Source: Rhizobium sp. WYCCWR10014 (GTDB taxonomy: Bacteria > Pseudomonadota > Alphaproteobacteria > Rhizobiales > Rhizobiaceae). Taken from it: a DNA stretch of 64,000 nucleotides. Positions 8,356 to 18,396 of this stretch are shown piece by piece (position 1 is the first letter of the stretch; each line of letters begins with the position of its first letter). The notes beneath the pieces were generated by a model, which worked only from the letters and a program-made list of their open reading frames with translations, had not been told where the DNA came from and did not search any database. The translations under genes and the position numbers were made by a program. Location: contig NZ_LXFU01000045.1 of assembly GCF_001657485.1 (NCBI RefSeq), positions 48,961 through 112,960 on the forward strand. The letters run 5' to 3'.

Positions 8356-8985
8356 ATGGACGGCGTCACAGTCATCGATCATCCGCTTGTGCAGCACAAG
8401 CTCACCATCATGCGGCGCAAGGAGACATCGACGGGAAGTTTCCGGCGCCTGCTGCGCGAAATCTCGACGCTGCTCTGCTACGAGGTGACCCGCGATCTCG
8501 AACTGACAATGGAAACGATCGAGACGCCGCTGCAAACGATGGAATCGCCGATCCTAGAGGGCAAGAAGCTGGTCTTCGCCTCGATCCTGCGCGCCGGCAA
8601 CGGGCTGCTCGAAGGCATGCTCGATCTCGTGCCGTCCGCCCGCGTCTCGCATATCGGCGTCTACCGCGACCACGAGACGCTGCAGCCGGTCGAATATTAC
8701 TTCAAGGCGCCGGAGGACGTGGCCGAACGGCTGATCATCGTCGTCGACCCGATGCTTGCGACCGGCAACTCCTCGATCGCAGCGATCGACAAGCTCAAGG
8801 AACGCGGCGCCCACAATATCCGCTTCCTCTGCCTGCTTGCCGCCCCGGAAGGCATCCGCAACTTCCGCGCCGCGCATCCCGATGTTCCGGTCTTCACCGC
8901 ATCGATCGATAGTCATCTCAATGAGAAGGGCTATATCATGCCCGGCCTCGGCGATGCTGGCGACCGCATGTACGGCACCAAGTAA
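8356..8985 (+). CDS. upp: Uracil phosphoribosyltransferase
   Basis: Makes UMP from uracil and PRPP, completing pyrimidine salvage after deamination and phosphorolysis. The product starts [17 protein letters not shown] and is 209 residues, the usual length. The PRPP loop is [12 protein letters not shown] (near residue 130), and uracil-binding [13 protein letters not shown] lies at the C-terminus. An ATG at 8341 in the same frame would add five residues; 8356 gives the family's normal N-terminus. It is separated from add by 106 bases and followed by a terminator, so it may be transcribed separately. Confidence 0.95.
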
Positions 8986-9020
8986 TTTCAGCCTTCCTTT
9001 ACCAAATCGAAGGACTTTAC

Positions 9021-9046
9021 GGCCCGGAGGTTCATTCCGGGCCTTT
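9021..9046 (+). terminator. Rho-independent terminator after upp
   Basis: GGCCCGGA pairs with TCCGGGCC (loop GGTTCAT region) and is followed by TTTT, 36 bases past the upp stop. Confidence 0.85.
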
Positions 9047-9146
9047 TGGCGTCGACATTAGCAACTTATCAGGACTTGAGGTTTAGCAAGCTTGGAGCAT
9101 GAGGCCCTGCATGAAGCCGGGTTTATACAGGAAGGATTTCTGTTTC

Positions 9147-9680
9147 ATGCTCGTGCGTACCGTCCTATTCGCCAGCATCGCCGCGGTGCTCGCCACACAG
9201 GTGCCTTCCTTCTTCGGAGGCACCAGCCAGCTGCCTGCTGACGCTCTCTCCGCCAATTACGTATCGACCGAAACCGAGCAGCCGGTCGCACCGGAGCCGA
9301 TCTACAGCAGCAATACGATCCGCCTGCAGGCCGATGCACAGGGCCACTATACCGGCAGCTTCAAGATCAACGGCAAGCCGGTGCAGGGCCTGATCGATAC
9401 CGGCGCCACCTATGTGGCCCTCAACGAGACGCTCGCCCGCCGGCTGGGCTTCACGGCCAACCAGCTCGATTTCCGCTATGGGGTGAACACCGCGAACGGC
9501 CAGACGAAGGCAGCGCATGTGACGCTCGATCGCGTCGAGATCGGCGGTATTCGCGTACGTGAGGTCGAAGCCTTCGTCCTGAAGGACGATGCGCTGACGA
9601 CGACGCTGGTGGGCATGAGCTTCCTGCAGAAGCTCGCCTCCTATTCCGTCGCCGATGGTTCGCTCAGCCTCAAGCAGTAA
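9147..9680 (+). CDS. Retropepsin-like aspartic protease (TIGR02281 type)
   Basis: A membrane-anchored or secreted clan AA protease-like protein. An N-terminal hydrophobic segment (LVRTVLFASIAAVLATQVPSFF minus its last residues: LVRTVLFASIAAVLATQVP) is followed by a domain with the catalytic triad motif GLIDTGATYVAL, a single Asp-Thr-Gly as in retropepsins that act as dimers, and a hydrophobic-Gly motif LVGMSFLQKL near the C-terminus. In-frame ATGs at 9099 and 9111 would lengthen it; 9147 has GAAGGA upstream and puts the anchor at the N-terminus. Substrate unknown. It converges on deoA with a six-base gap. Confidence 0.82.
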   Translation: MLVRTVLFASIAAVLATQVPSFFGGTSQLPADALSANYVSTETEQPVAPEPIYSSNTIRLQADAQGHYTGSFKINGKPVQGLIDTGATYVALNETLARRLGFTANQLDFRYGVNTANGQTKAAHVTLDRVEIGGIRVREVEAFVLKDDALTTTLVGMSFLQKLASYSVADGSLSLKQ

Positions 9681-9686
9681 ACTGCA

Positions 9687-10994
9687 TCAGATCAGGCCCG
9701 CAATCACCGGTGTCAGCTCCGGCTTTTCCTCGCTAATGCGGTAGTGCGCGGCAATTGCCGCAGCCGCCCTCTCCGCCGCCGCTTCGTCGGCGGCGTGAAC
9801 CAGCGCGATCGGTTCGCCGGCATTGACGCGGGTGCCGAGCGGCAGGAGTTCGGAAAAGCCGACGCGATGGTCGATCCGGTCGGCTGGATGGCGTCTTCCG
9901 CCGCCGAGATCGATGACGCTGACGCCGATACCACGCGCATCGCAGGCGGCAAGCCAGCCGGACCGGACGGCCGGAACAGGCTTTGCGACCGGCGCCCTGG
10001 CCAGGTATCGGTCGGGGTTTTCGATGAGATCGGCCGGGCCGCCGAGCATCGACACCATCCGCGCGAAGACCTCGGCCGCCTTTCCCGATGACAGGGCCTG
10101 ACGCGCCATCTTCTCGGCTTCATCAGAGGAAGCGGCAACGCCGGATTTCACCAGCATCTCGGCAGCGAAGGCGAAAACGACGATATCAAGCCGCGTGTCT
10201 CTTTTCCTGCCTGTCAGAAAATCCAGGCAGTTGCGCATCTCGACGGCATTGCCGGCACTATCGGCAAGCGGCTGGTTCATGTCGGTGATCAGGGCCGAGG
10301 TCTTCACGCCTGCTCCATTGGCCACCTCGACCAGCGACCGCGCCAGGATCTCCGCCTGGCCGCGATCGGCCATGAAGGCGCCGTTGCCAACCTTGACGTC
10401 GAGCACCAGCGTCTCGAGCCCGGCCGCAAGTTTCTTCGAGAGGATAGAGGCGGTGATGAGGGGAATGGAATCGACGGTGGCGGTCACATCGCGCACGGCA
10501 TAGAGCCTGCCGTCGGCGGGCGCCAAGGTGCCGGTCTGACCGATGATGGCGCATCCCGCCTCCTTCACGACCTTGTGGAACAGGTCCGCATCCGGGGTGA
10601 TCCTATAGCCGGGAATGGATTCGAGCTTATCCAGCGTGCCGCCGGTATGGCCGAGGCCGCGCCCGGAGATCATCGGAACGGCGAGGCCGCAAGCTGCGGC
10701 GATCGGCGCCAGCATCAGCGAAACATTGTCGCCGACGCCGCCGGTCGAATGTTTGTCGACGATCGGGCGGTCGATATCGGCCCATTGCAGCCTGTCGCCG
10801 GAATCGGCCATCGCCAGCGTCAAAGCCACGGTCTCGGCCCGCGACATGCCCTTGAACCAGACAGCCATGGCGAATGCGCCGATCTGGCCTTCCGACAATC
10901 GACCGGCAGCGAGTGCCGCAATGAAGGACCTGATATCGGCGGCGTCGAGTTCGTCGCCATCGCGCTTACGCCGAATGATCTCCTGCGGAATCAT
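9687..10994 (-). CDS. deoA: Thymidine phosphorylase
   Basis: Phosphorolyses thymidine and deoxyuridine to base plus deoxyribose 1-phosphate. At 435 residues it matches the standard DeoA length. The phosphate-binding KHSTGGVGDNVSLMLAP motif lies near residue 83, MISGRGLGHTGGTLDKLES is the family signature near 110, and VLDVKVGNGAFM near 200 is also diagnostic. It is the last gene of the leftward nucleoside operon and begins one base after the deoC stop. Confidence 0.96.
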   Translation of the reverse strand: MIPQEIIRRKRDGDELDAADIRSFIAALAAGRLSEGQIGAFAMAVWFKGMSRAETVALTLAMADSGDRLQWADIDRPIVDKHSTGGVGDNVSLMLAPIAAACGLAVPMISGRGLGHTGGTLDKLESIPGYRITPDADLFHKVVKEAGCAIIGQTGTLAPADGRLYAVRDVTATVDSIPLITASILSKKLAAGLETLVLDVKVGNGAFMADRGQAEILARSLVEVANGAGVKTSALITDMNQPLADSAGNAVEMRNCLDFLTGRKRDTRLDIVVFAFAAEMLVKSGVAASSDEAEKMARQALSSGKAAEVFARMVSMLGGPADLIENPDRYLARAPVAKPVPAVRSGWLAACDARGIGVSVIDLGGGRRHPADRIDHRVGFSELLPLGTRVNAGEPIALVHAADEAAAERAAAAIAAHYRISEEKPELTPVIAGLI

Positions 10995-10995
10995 T

Positions 10996-11772
10996 TCAGT
11001 AGCTCGACGCCGCAGCCGGCGCCGACTGTGTTCCGCTCAGAACAGACAGGATATCGTCGAGCAGGTCGGAAGCGCCGAAGCGGAACGTCGACGGCATCGC
11101 CCAGTCCGGTGTCATGATGGTTTCGGCAAGGCTCAGATAGAGTGCGGCATCTGCCACCGAGCCGATACCGCCGGCCGGCTTGAAGCCGACCTTGCGGCCG
11201 CTTTCGCGGATAGCGCGGATCATGATGTCGGCGGCCTCGAGCGTCGCGTTGACGGCGACCTTGCCGGTGGAGGTCTTGATGAAATCGGCGCCGGCTTCGA
11301 TGGCGAGTTCGGAGGCACGGCGGATCAATGCGGCATCCTTCAGCTCGCCAGTCTCGATGATGACCTTCAGCAGGACGGGGCCGGTGCATTCGGCGCGCAC
11401 GGCCTTGACCATGTCGGTCACCGCCTTCTCATTGCCGGCGAGCAGCTTGCGGTAGGGGATGACCAGATCGATCTCATCGGCGCCATCGGCAATCGCCTCG
11501 CGGGCTTCAGCGGCGACATCGGCGACTTCCATATCGCCAGAGGGAAGGTTGACGACGGTCGCGATACGCACGGCGTGCGCGGTGCCAAGGATATTGCGGG
11601 CCTGAGCGACGAACCGCGGCCAGATGCAGATTGCAGCGCTGCTGCCGTAGGGCGTCTGCGCACGGGCGCAGAGCGCGTCGATCTGCGCCTCGGTGCAATC
11701 ATCCCTCAAATTGGTAAGATCGAGAAGAGAAAGGGCGACAGCCGCCGTCTCCCGGTTGGAATGGCTATTCAT
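10996..11772 (-). CDS. deoC: Deoxyribose-phosphate aldolase
   Basis: Splits deoxyribose 5-phosphate into glyceraldehyde 3-phosphate and acetaldehyde, the exit of deoxynucleoside catabolism. The 258-residue protein shows LLKVIIETGEL with the catalytic-site Lys, ADFIKTSTGK with the Schiff-base Lys, and GFKPAGGIGS for phosphate binding. The ATG has GAGAGGA upstream. A gap of 114 bases containing a palindromic repeat separates it from punA in the same direction. Confidence 0.96.
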   Translation of the reverse strand: MNSHSNRETAAVALSLLDLTNLRDDCTEAQIDALCARAQTPYGSSAAICIWPRFVAQARNILGTAHAVRIATVVNLPSGDMEVADVAAEAREAIADGADEIDLVIPYRKLLAGNEKAVTDMVKAVRAECTGPVLLKVIIETGELKDAALIRRASELAIEAGADFIKTSTGKVAVNATLEAADIMIRAIRESGRKVGFKPAGGIGSVADAALYLSLAETIMTPDWAMPSTFRFGASDLLDDILSVLSGTQSAPAAASSY

Positions 11773-11786
11773 CTTCGCTTCCTCTC

Positions 11787-11835
11787 GAGCATGATGCCGA
11801 AAAGTGTGAGCGGTTTTCGGACGACATCACGCTCT
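11787..11835. repeat. Palindromic repeat with AAAAGTGTGAGCGGTTTT core, copy 1
   Basis: GAGCATGATGCCG at the left end pairs imperfectly with CGGACGACATCACGCTC at the right around the core AAAAGTGTGAGCGGTTTT. It lies between deoC and punA. Related cores with different arms occur near 40.9 and 52.4 kb. Confidence 0.75.
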
Positions 11836-11886
11836 AACTATTTAATTGCGAACCGGATTCAGATTTTAGGCCGAACCGGCCTAAAA

Positions 11887-12683
<797 letters not shown>

Positions 12684-12687
<4 letters not shown>

Positions 12688-13073
12688 CCGAGTTCGGTCT
12701 CAAAGCTGAAGGGAAGAAGCTCTTCCATCGTCATGGTCTTCTTCACGCCGGCCTCATCGCAGAGGTAGATCTTCGTCTCCTTGGAGGCGAATTCGGAGAT
12801 CTTCTGACGGCAGCCGCCGCAGGGTGGGCAGAGCGGCAGCTTCTCGGCAATGACCGCCATTTCGACGATCTTCTTCGCGCCGCCCATGATCATGGCGCTG
12901 ATCGCCGTCGGCTCGGCGCACCATCCTTGCGGAAAGGAGAGGTTTTCGATGTTGGCGCCGGTATAGACCTTGCCGTCCTCGGCGCGGATCGCGGCGCCAA
13001 CCGGGAATTTCGAATAGGGCGCGTGGGCAAAGGCCATGGCGCCACGGGCGGCTTCGAACAGATCGTGAGACAT
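12684..13073 (-). CDS. cdd: Cytidine deaminase
   Basis: Deaminates cytidine and deoxycytidine to (deoxy)uridine for DeoA. The start at 13073 has AAGGAG seven bases upstream and gives 129 residues, the normal length for the tetrameric enzyme. The zinc site is complete: CAEPTAI (Cys plus catalytic Glu, residues 51-57) and PCGGCRQ (two Cys, near 86). It starts one base after the permease stop, placing a salvage enzyme directly inside the transporter operon. Confidence 0.95.
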
Positions 13074-13074
13074 A

Positions 13075-14046
13075 TCAACGCTCCTTCGTATAGGGCACGC
13101 CACCAGCTTTCGGCGGGGTCGCGACGCCGATAAAGCCGGCAAGCAGGACGCAGGTCAGGACATAGGGCAGTGCCTGGAAGACCTGAACCGGCACTTCGCC
13201 GATCAGCGGCACCTGCTTACCCTGCATGAAATTTGCCAGCGCATCGAGGAAGCCGAAGAGCAGGCAGGCAAACATGACAGGCACCGGCTTCCACTTGGCG
13301 AAGACGAGAGCTGCGAGCGCGATATAGCCCTTGCCGGCCGACATGTCTTTGATGAAGGCGGCGGACTGGGCGATGGCCAGATAGGTGCCGGCAAAGCCGC
13401 AGAGGATGCCGGCGCACATGACGGCGCGGTAACGCAGCCAGGCGACCGAAATACCGGCCGTATCAACCGCGCCCGGATTTTCGCCAACGGCGCGCAGCCG
13501 CAGCCCGAAGCGCGTGCGGTAAAGCACCCACCAGGAAAACGGCACGGCGAGGAAGGCGAGGTAGGTGAGGATATTGTTGCCGGATATGACATTGGCATAA
13601 AGCGGGCCGATGATCGGTATGTCGCGGGCGGCATCGGCGCCCGGCAGGATGATCGGCGCGAAGCGCGAATCCGGCGCCAGCTGCGGCGTGCGCCCGCCCT
13701 GGCCGAACCAGGCCTGACCGAGCACGATGGTGATGCCGGCGATGAAGAAGTTGATGGCCACACCTGACACAATCTGGTTGCCGCGGTTGGTGATCGAGGC
13801 GAAACCGTGCACCAGGCTCAGCGCCACCGAGCAGAGGATGCCGGCACCAAGTCCGAGCCAGGCTGAATCGGTGAGGTAGGCAACGCAGGCGGCGGCAAAG
13901 GCCGAGCCCAGCATCTTCCCCTCGAGGCCGATATCGAAGATACCGGCGCGTTCCGAAAACAGACCGGCAAGGGCGGTGAAGATCAGCGGGATCGACAGGC
14001 GGATGGTCGAACTCAGAACGCTGATGAAGATGTCATAATAATCCAT
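13075..14046 (-). CDS. Nucleoside ABC transporter permease 2
   Basis: The second of two inner-membrane permeases for the BMP-type importer. Start 14046 is chosen for its AAGGAG and gives 323 residues with about nine hydrophobic segments. The family pattern LSIPLIFTALAGLFSERAG and NIGLEGKMLG-like sequence (FDIGLEGKMLGSAFAA) near residue 40 match the BPD_transp_2 permeases of purine nucleoside transporters (NupC/YufQ type). Nucleoside specificity is inferred from the flanking salvage genes. It is followed directly by cdd. Confidence 0.88.
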   Translation of the reverse strand: MDYYDIFISVLSSTIRLSIPLIFTALAGLFSERAGIFDIGLEGKMLGSAFAAACVAYLTDSAWLGLGAGILCSVALSLVHGFASITNRGNQIVSGVAINFFIAGITIVLGQAWFGQGGRTPQLAPDSRFAPIILPGADAARDIPIIGPLYANVISGNNILTYLAFLAVPFSWWVLYRTRFGLRLRAVGENPGAVDTAGISVAWLRYRAVMCAGILCGFAGTYLAIAQSAAFIKDMSAGKGYIALAALVFAKWKPVPVMFACLLFGFLDALANFMQGKQVPLIGEVPVQVFQALPYVLTCVLLAGFIGVATPPKAGGVPYTKER

Positions 14047-14056
14047 CGCCCGCTCC

Positions 14057-15160
14057 TTAACCGCGCTTGAACTGTTGGTAGAGGCGCACCATTGCCGGCC
14101 GGAACATATATTCCAGCGCGCCGGCAAAGAGGATCACCAGACCCTGGATGACGAGGATCATCTCGCGGGTGATATTCGGCATTTCGAAGGAGATCCAGTC
14201 GCCGCCCTGGTAGAGGATACCGAAGAGGATCGCCGCCACGATGATGCCGAGCGGATGGTTGCGGCCCATCAGCGAGACGGCGATGCCGACGAAGCCGGCA
14301 CCACCGACGAATTCCACCTGCAGACGGGCCGAAGAGCCCATGACGGGGTTCAGCGCCATCATGCCGGCGAGTGCGCCGGAGAGCAGCATGGCGATGATCA
14401 CGGTGCGGGCATAGGGAATACCGGCATAGGCCGCCGCCGTCGGGCTGACGCCCAGCGTGCGCATCTCGAAACCGAGCTTGGTGCGCCAGACGAGCAGCCA
14501 GACGAGGTAGCTGACGACGAGCGCAATGATGAAGGAGACGTTGAACGGGGCAGCCCCCAGCTTGGCGCCGAACAGCTGCATGACCCAGCCGAGCTTCGGC
14601 AATTGGCCGCCTTCGAGGAAGGTGCGGGTTTCCGGCGCCATTTTGCCCGGCACGATCAGCACATGCACCAGGAGGTACACCATCAGTGCTGCGCCGATAT
14701 AATTGAACATGATCGTCGTGATGACGATGTGGCTGCCGCGTTTTGCCTGCAGGAAGGCCGGGATGAAGGCCCAGGCCGCGCCGAACAGGCCGGCGCCGAC
14801 CACCGCGATCGGCATCGTTACATACCACGGCACGTAACGATCGAGCGCCAGCGCCACCAGCGCGCAGCCGAGGCCGCCGACATAGGCCTGGCCTTCGGAA
14901 CCAATGTTGAAGAGGCCGGCATGGATCGCCACCGCGACGGAGAGCCCGGTGAAGATGAAGCTCGTCGCATAATACAGCGTGAAGCCGATGCCTTCGCCAT
15001 TGCCGAGCGCGCCCTGGATCAGCAGCGACAGCGCATCGAGCGGGCTCTCGCCGATCAGCCAGACGACGAAGCCGGAGATCAGGAAGGCGACGGTGAGGTT
15101 CAAAAGCGGGATGAGGCCGTAGTTGATCCAGTTTGGTAGTGGAACGGAAGCAGTGCTCAT
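14057..15160 (-). CDS. Nucleoside ABC transporter permease 1
   Basis: A 367-residue BPD_transp_2 permease (NupB/YufP type) with about ten hydrophobic segments. HAGLFNIGSEGQAYVGG (residues about 90-106) is the conserved helix motif of the family, and the C-terminal half has GFVGIAVSLMGRNHPLG. The ATG at 15160 has GAGG five bases upstream; an in-frame ATG at 15178 would overlap the ATPase gene. It forms a pair with the following permease (10-base gap). Confidence 0.88.
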   Translation of the reverse strand: MSTASVPLPNWINYGLIPLLNLTVAFLISGFVVWLIGESPLDALSLLIQGALGNGEGIGFTLYYATSFIFTGLSVAVAIHAGLFNIGSEGQAYVGGLGCALVALALDRYVPWYVTMPIAVVGAGLFGAAWAFIPAFLQAKRGSHIVITTIMFNYIGAALMVYLLVHVLIVPGKMAPETRTFLEGGQLPKLGWVMQLFGAKLGAAPFNVSFIIALVVSYLVWLLVWRTKLGFEMRTLGVSPTAAAYAGIPYARTVIIAMLLSGALAGMMALNPVMGSSARLQVEFVGGAGFVGIAVSLMGRNHPLGIIVAAILFGILYQGGDWISFEMPNITREMILVIQGLVILFAGALEYMFRPAMVRLYQQFKRG

Positions 15161-15167
15161 AAAGGCC

Positions 15168-16679
15168 TCACGCGGCAATGCCGGCCATCATCAGGCCGAG
15201 GGTCTGTTCACCGGCATCGGGCGTCTTCTCGCCGACGACATGGCCGGCAAACATGACAAGGATACGGTCTGAAAGGGAGCGGATTTCATCGAGTTCGACG
15301 GAGACGAGCAGGATCGCCTTGCCCGCGTCGCGCATTTCGATGATCCGGCGATGGATGAATTCGATGGCGCCGATATCGACGCCGCGTGTCGGCTGGCCGA
15401 TGATCAGCATCTTCGGATCGCGTTCGATCTCGCGGGCGACGACGATCTTCTGCTGGTTGCCGCCGGAAAAATTCGCCGTCTTCAGACGCGGGTTCGGCGG
15501 GCGGATATCGTATTTCTCGATCTTCTCCATCGCATCCTTGCGGATCGCTTCGAGATCGAGCAGCGGGCCTTTGCTGTAGGCCGGGCGGCGATGATAACCG
15601 AGCACGGAATTTTCATATTCCTCGAATTTCAGCACCAGGCCCATATGGTGACGATCCTCGGGAATATGCGCGAGGCCGAGATCACGCAGGCGGGCGGGAT
15701 CGGCCTTGTCGATCGTCTGGCCGTCGAGCAGGATTTCGCCGGAGGTCGGCTTGCGGATACCGGCAATCGCCTCCAGCAATTCGGACTGGCCATTGCCGGC
15801 GACACCGGCGATGCCGACGATCTCACCGGCGCGCACGTCGAAGGAGACGTTATCGACCATGGTGACGCCGCGATTGTCCTTGACCGTGAGGTTGCGGACG
15901 GACAGCACGGCAGATCCTGGGTTGGCCTCGCCCTTCTGCACGCGCAGCAGCACGCGGCGGCCGACCATCAGCTCGGCGAGTTCCTCCACCGTCGTCTCCG
16001 ACGTCTTGCGGGTCGCGACCATTTCGCCGCGGCGCATGACCGAGACCGTATCGGTGATCGCCATGATCTCGCGCAGCTTGTGGGTGATGAGGATGATCGT
16101 CTTGCCCTGATCGCGCAGCACCTTGAGAATGCGGAAGAGATGATCGGCTTCCGCCGGCGTCAGCACGCCGGTGGGCTCGTCGAGGATCAGGATCTCGGCG
16201 CCGCGATACATGGCTTTCAGGATCTCGACACGCTGCTGCAGGCCGACCGGGAGCTCCTCGATCAGCGCATCGGGATCGACCTCCAGGCCATATTCCGTTT
16301 CCAGCCGCTTGAGCTCGGCGCGGGCCGAGGCAACGCCCCTGGCCAGCAGCATGCCGCCTTCGGCGCCAAGCATGATGTTTTCAAGCACCGTAAAATTATC
16401 GACCAGCATGAAATGCTGGTGCACCATGCCGATGCCGGTGGCGATCGCCGCCTGGCTGTCGCGGATGGTGACGGGATTGCCGTTGACCCGGATCTCGCCG
16501 CTATCGGCATGGTAGAAACCATAAATGATCGACATCAGGGTCGATTTGCCGGCGCCGTTTTCGCCGATGATGCCGTGGATCGTCCCCTTGGCAACGGTGA
16601 GGTTGATGTCCTTGTTGGCGTGGACGGCACCGAACTTCTTGTCGATGCCGACAAGCTCGATAGCGGGCTTATCTGTCAC
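15168..16679 (-). CDS. Nucleoside ABC transporter, double ATP-binding subunit
   Basis: Energises the BMP-type importer. The 503-residue protein is a tandem of two ABC domains like RbsA/MglA and NupA. The first has GENGAGKSTL and LPVGLQQRVEILKA with DEPTGVL. The second has the degenerate Walker A GVAGNGQSEL, FSGGNQQKIVVAREI and GQPTRGVD, showing the usual loss of catalytic residues in domain two. GTG at 16679 is chosen because GGAG lies six bases upstream; a TTG at 16691 has no such site. A hairpin terminator separates it from the binding-protein gene. Confidence 0.9.
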   Translation of the reverse strand: MTDKPAIELVGIDKKFGAVHANKDINLTVAKGTIHGIIGENGAGKSTLMSIIYGFYHADSGEIRVNGNPVTIRDSQAAIATGIGMVHQHFMLVDNFTVLENIMLGAEGGMLLARGVASARAELKRLETEYGLEVDPDALIEELPVGLQQRVEILKAMYRGAEILILDEPTGVLTPAEADHLFRILKVLRDQGKTIILITHKLREIMAITDTVSVMRRGEMVATRKTSETTVEELAELMVGRRVLLRVQKGEANPGSAVLSVRNLTVKDNRGVTMVDNVSFDVRAGEIVGIAGVAGNGQSELLEAIAGIRKPTSGEILLDGQTIDKADPARLRDLGLAHIPEDRHHMGLVLKFEEYENSVLGYHRRPAYSKGPLLDLEAIRKDAMEKIEKYDIRPPNPRLKTANFSGGNQQKIVVAREIERDPKMLIIGQPTRGVDIGAIEFIHRRIIEMRDAGKAILLVSVELDEIRSLSDRILVMFAGHVVGEKTPDAGEQTLGLMMAGIAA

Positions 16680-16692
16680 TGCAGGCTCCAAA

Positions 16693-16735
16693 TAAGAAAA
16701 GGGCGTATGGCGAAAATCCCCTCCGCCATACGCCC
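16693..16735 (-). terminator. Attenuating terminator between binding protein and ATPase genes
   Basis: On the minus strand GGGCGTATGGCG (16735-16724) pairs perfectly over 12 bases with CGCCATACGCCC (16712-16701) across an 11-base loop, followed by TTTTCTTATT. Placed inside one operon, it should let the binding protein be made in excess over the membrane parts. Confidence 0.85.
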
Positions 16736-16767
16736 GATCTCAATCGTCGATCACATTCGGGCGCGGA

Positions 16768-17760
16768 TCACTTCGGGCAAGCGTTGTCCGAGGTGTAATC
16801 GTGAACCTTGACGGTTCCCGCGATGATGTCGGCCTTGGCCTTGTCGACGGCAGCCTGCATTTCCGGCGTGATCAGCGACTTGTTATGCTCGTCGATCGCG
16901 GCACCAACACCGTCTTCCTTGACGCCGAGCGCCTGGACGCCGCCGGTGAACTTGTCGTTCTTGGTGTCGTTGTAGGCATTGTAGACGGCGAGGTCGACGC
17001 GCTTGACCATCGAGGTCAGGACCGAGCCCGGATGCAGGTAGTTCTGGTTGGAGTCGACGCCGATCGACAGCTTCTTGTTGTCGGCGGCCGTCTGCAGAAC
17101 GCCGAGACCGGTGGCACCGGCTGCCGCATAAACGACGTCGGCACCCTGGTCGATCTGGTTCTTGGTGAGCTCGCCGCCGCGGACGGGGTCGTTCCAGGCA
17201 GCGCCCGTGGTGCCAGTCATATTCTGGAAGACTTCGATATCGGCCTTGACGGAGCGTGCGCCCTGCTCGTAGCCGCATTCGAACTTGCGGATCAGCGGAA
17301 TGTCCATGCCGCCGACGAAGCCGACCTTGCCGGTCTTGGAGGCCATGCCGGCGAGAACGCCGACGAGGTAGGAACCTTCTTCTTCCTTGTAGACAACCGA
17401 GCGGACATTCGGCTTGTCGACGACGGAGTCAACGATGATGAACTTGGTATCCGGGAATTCGGCTGCAACCTTCTCGATGGCCGAGGTCCAGGCGAAGGAA
17501 ACAGCAACCACCGGATTGAAACCGCGGCTTGCGAAGTTGCGGATGGCCTGTTCGCCCTGGGTGTCGCCCGTCGGCTCGAAGTCGCGATAGGCAATGCCGG
17601 TCTCGGTCTTGAACTTCTCGGCGCCGTTATAGGCCGCCTCGTTGAAGGACTTATCGAACTTCCCGCCGGTGCCGTAAACCAGCGCCGGCTTGACATCGGC
17701 AGCAAGCGCCGTCGTCGACATGGCAGCCACGGCAAAGAGAGTGAGAAGGGATTTTTTCAT
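16768..17760 (-). CDS. BMP-family nucleoside-binding lipoprotein-like periplasmic protein
   Basis: Periplasmic substrate-binding protein of the importer. The 330-residue product has a Sec signal (MKKSLLTLFAVAAMSTTALA, cut after ALA-A) with no lipobox. Family features of BMP/Med proteins follow: TGGKFDKSFNEAAYNGAEKF at residues 31-50, VDKPNVRSVVYKEEEGSYL, VGFVGGMDIPLIRKFE, VVYAAAGATGLGVLQTA and IGVDSNQNYL. BMP proteins bind purine nucleosides, and the downstream punA, cdd, deoC and deoA genes support this here. Confidence 0.92.
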   Translation of the reverse strand: MKKSLLTLFAVAAMSTTALAADVKPALVYGTGGKFDKSFNEAAYNGAEKFKTETGIAYRDFEPTGDTQGEQAIRNFASRGFNPVVAVSFAWTSAIEKVAAEFPDTKFIIVDSVVDKPNVRSVVYKEEEGSYLVGVLAGMASKTGKVGFVGGMDIPLIRKFECGYEQGARSVKADIEVFQNMTGTTGAAWNDPVRGGELTKNQIDQGADVVYAAAGATGLGVLQTAADNKKLSIGVDSNQNYLHPGSVLTSMVKRVDLAVYNAYNDTKNDKFTGGVQALGVKEDGVGAAIDEHNKSLITPEMQAAVDKAKADIIAGTVKVHDYTSDNACPK

Positions 17761-18078
17761 TGTGCAGCCCTGTTGTTGCTATTCGTTAGGGGTCCTCCCG
17801 CAAGCCCTTTCCGGGCATGTCTGCGGAACCACCGACCTCCCCCCGGAGGCCTGGCTGCGTGCATCCTTGCATGGCTCACGGAAAAATTCACCAGAAATTT
17901 TTCAGCTGGTAAAGATTTGCAACAATTGCCGAAAATCAGCTCTTCGGGGCTGATTTTTGGACATTCTTTGCGTCAGGGTGCGGATTTTCTAGCCAATCCG
18001 GCGGCAAATACAGAGGTAGAAGAGCGGGCGATGCCCACCCGGATTTCTCACCGGACCGTGCCGGCAAAACCATCTTTG
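17761..18078. other. Promoter region of the nucleoside uptake operon
   Basis: About 320 bases without a gene, holding the leader of the leftward operon. It contains the terminator at 17932-17957, an AAAAATT...AATTTTT inverted repeat at about 17882-17901, and GC-rich dyads near 17791-17850 that could fold in the leader RNA. I recognise no known riboswitch or operator. Confidence 0.5.
17932..17957 (-). terminator. Hairpin terminator downstream of the small membrane protein gene
   Basis: AAAATCAGC and GCTGATTTT form a nine-base stem around an eight-base loop, with runs of T on either strand. It would separate the upstream leftward gene from the nucleoside operon. Confidence 0.65.
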
Positions 18079-18396
18079 CTATGCGGTGAAGCGACCGGCC
18101 ACCGGCGGCTTCTTGTAGCCGATCATCCACAGAAGCAGCGCGATCACCAGGAAAACGGCAAAGGCCGGCTGGAGCATCAGCCACTGGAAGATCAAGGTGT
18201 AGAAACGCGGGTGGATATAATAGGAAAGGGAGGATTGCAGCGACGTCAGCGTCGTCGGGCTCACATCCTGCCAGGCATCCGAGATCGGCGTCATCACCAC
18301 GGAGGACGCCGCAACCGATTGGATCGAATCGATGGTTCCGGCAATAACGGCAGCCGCAAGCGCGACAAGACTCGCCAGACGCAACAGGAAACGCAT
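18079..18396 (-). CDS. Small conserved membrane protein of unknown function
   Basis: A 105-residue protein with two hydrophobic segments: residues about 3-22 (LLRLASLVALAAAVIAGTI) and about 68-88 (WLMLQPAFAVFLVIALLLWMI). The ATG at 18396 has GGAGGA five bases upstream and is preferred to a longer frame. The central region (DSIQSVAASSVVMTPISDAW) is soluble, and the C-terminus is short and basic. I cannot name a family beyond a rhizobial hypothetical. No partner is suggested by the neighbours. Confidence 0.75.
   Translation of the reverse strand: MRFLLRLASLVALAAAVIAGTIDSIQSVAASSVVMTPISDAWQDVSPTTLTSLQSSLSYYIHPRFYTLIFQWLMLQPAFAVFLVIALLLWMIGYKKPPVAGRFTA

Noticed and set aside
15351..16811. A 486-residue plus-strand frame opposite the ABC ATPase
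   Set aside because: Shadow of the double-ATPase gene; composition is His/Asp-rich as expected from antisense reading of such codons.
17791..17850. A riboswitch in the leader of the nucleoside operon
   Set aside because: GC-rich dyads are present but no conserved core of a purine or other known riboswitch could be found.
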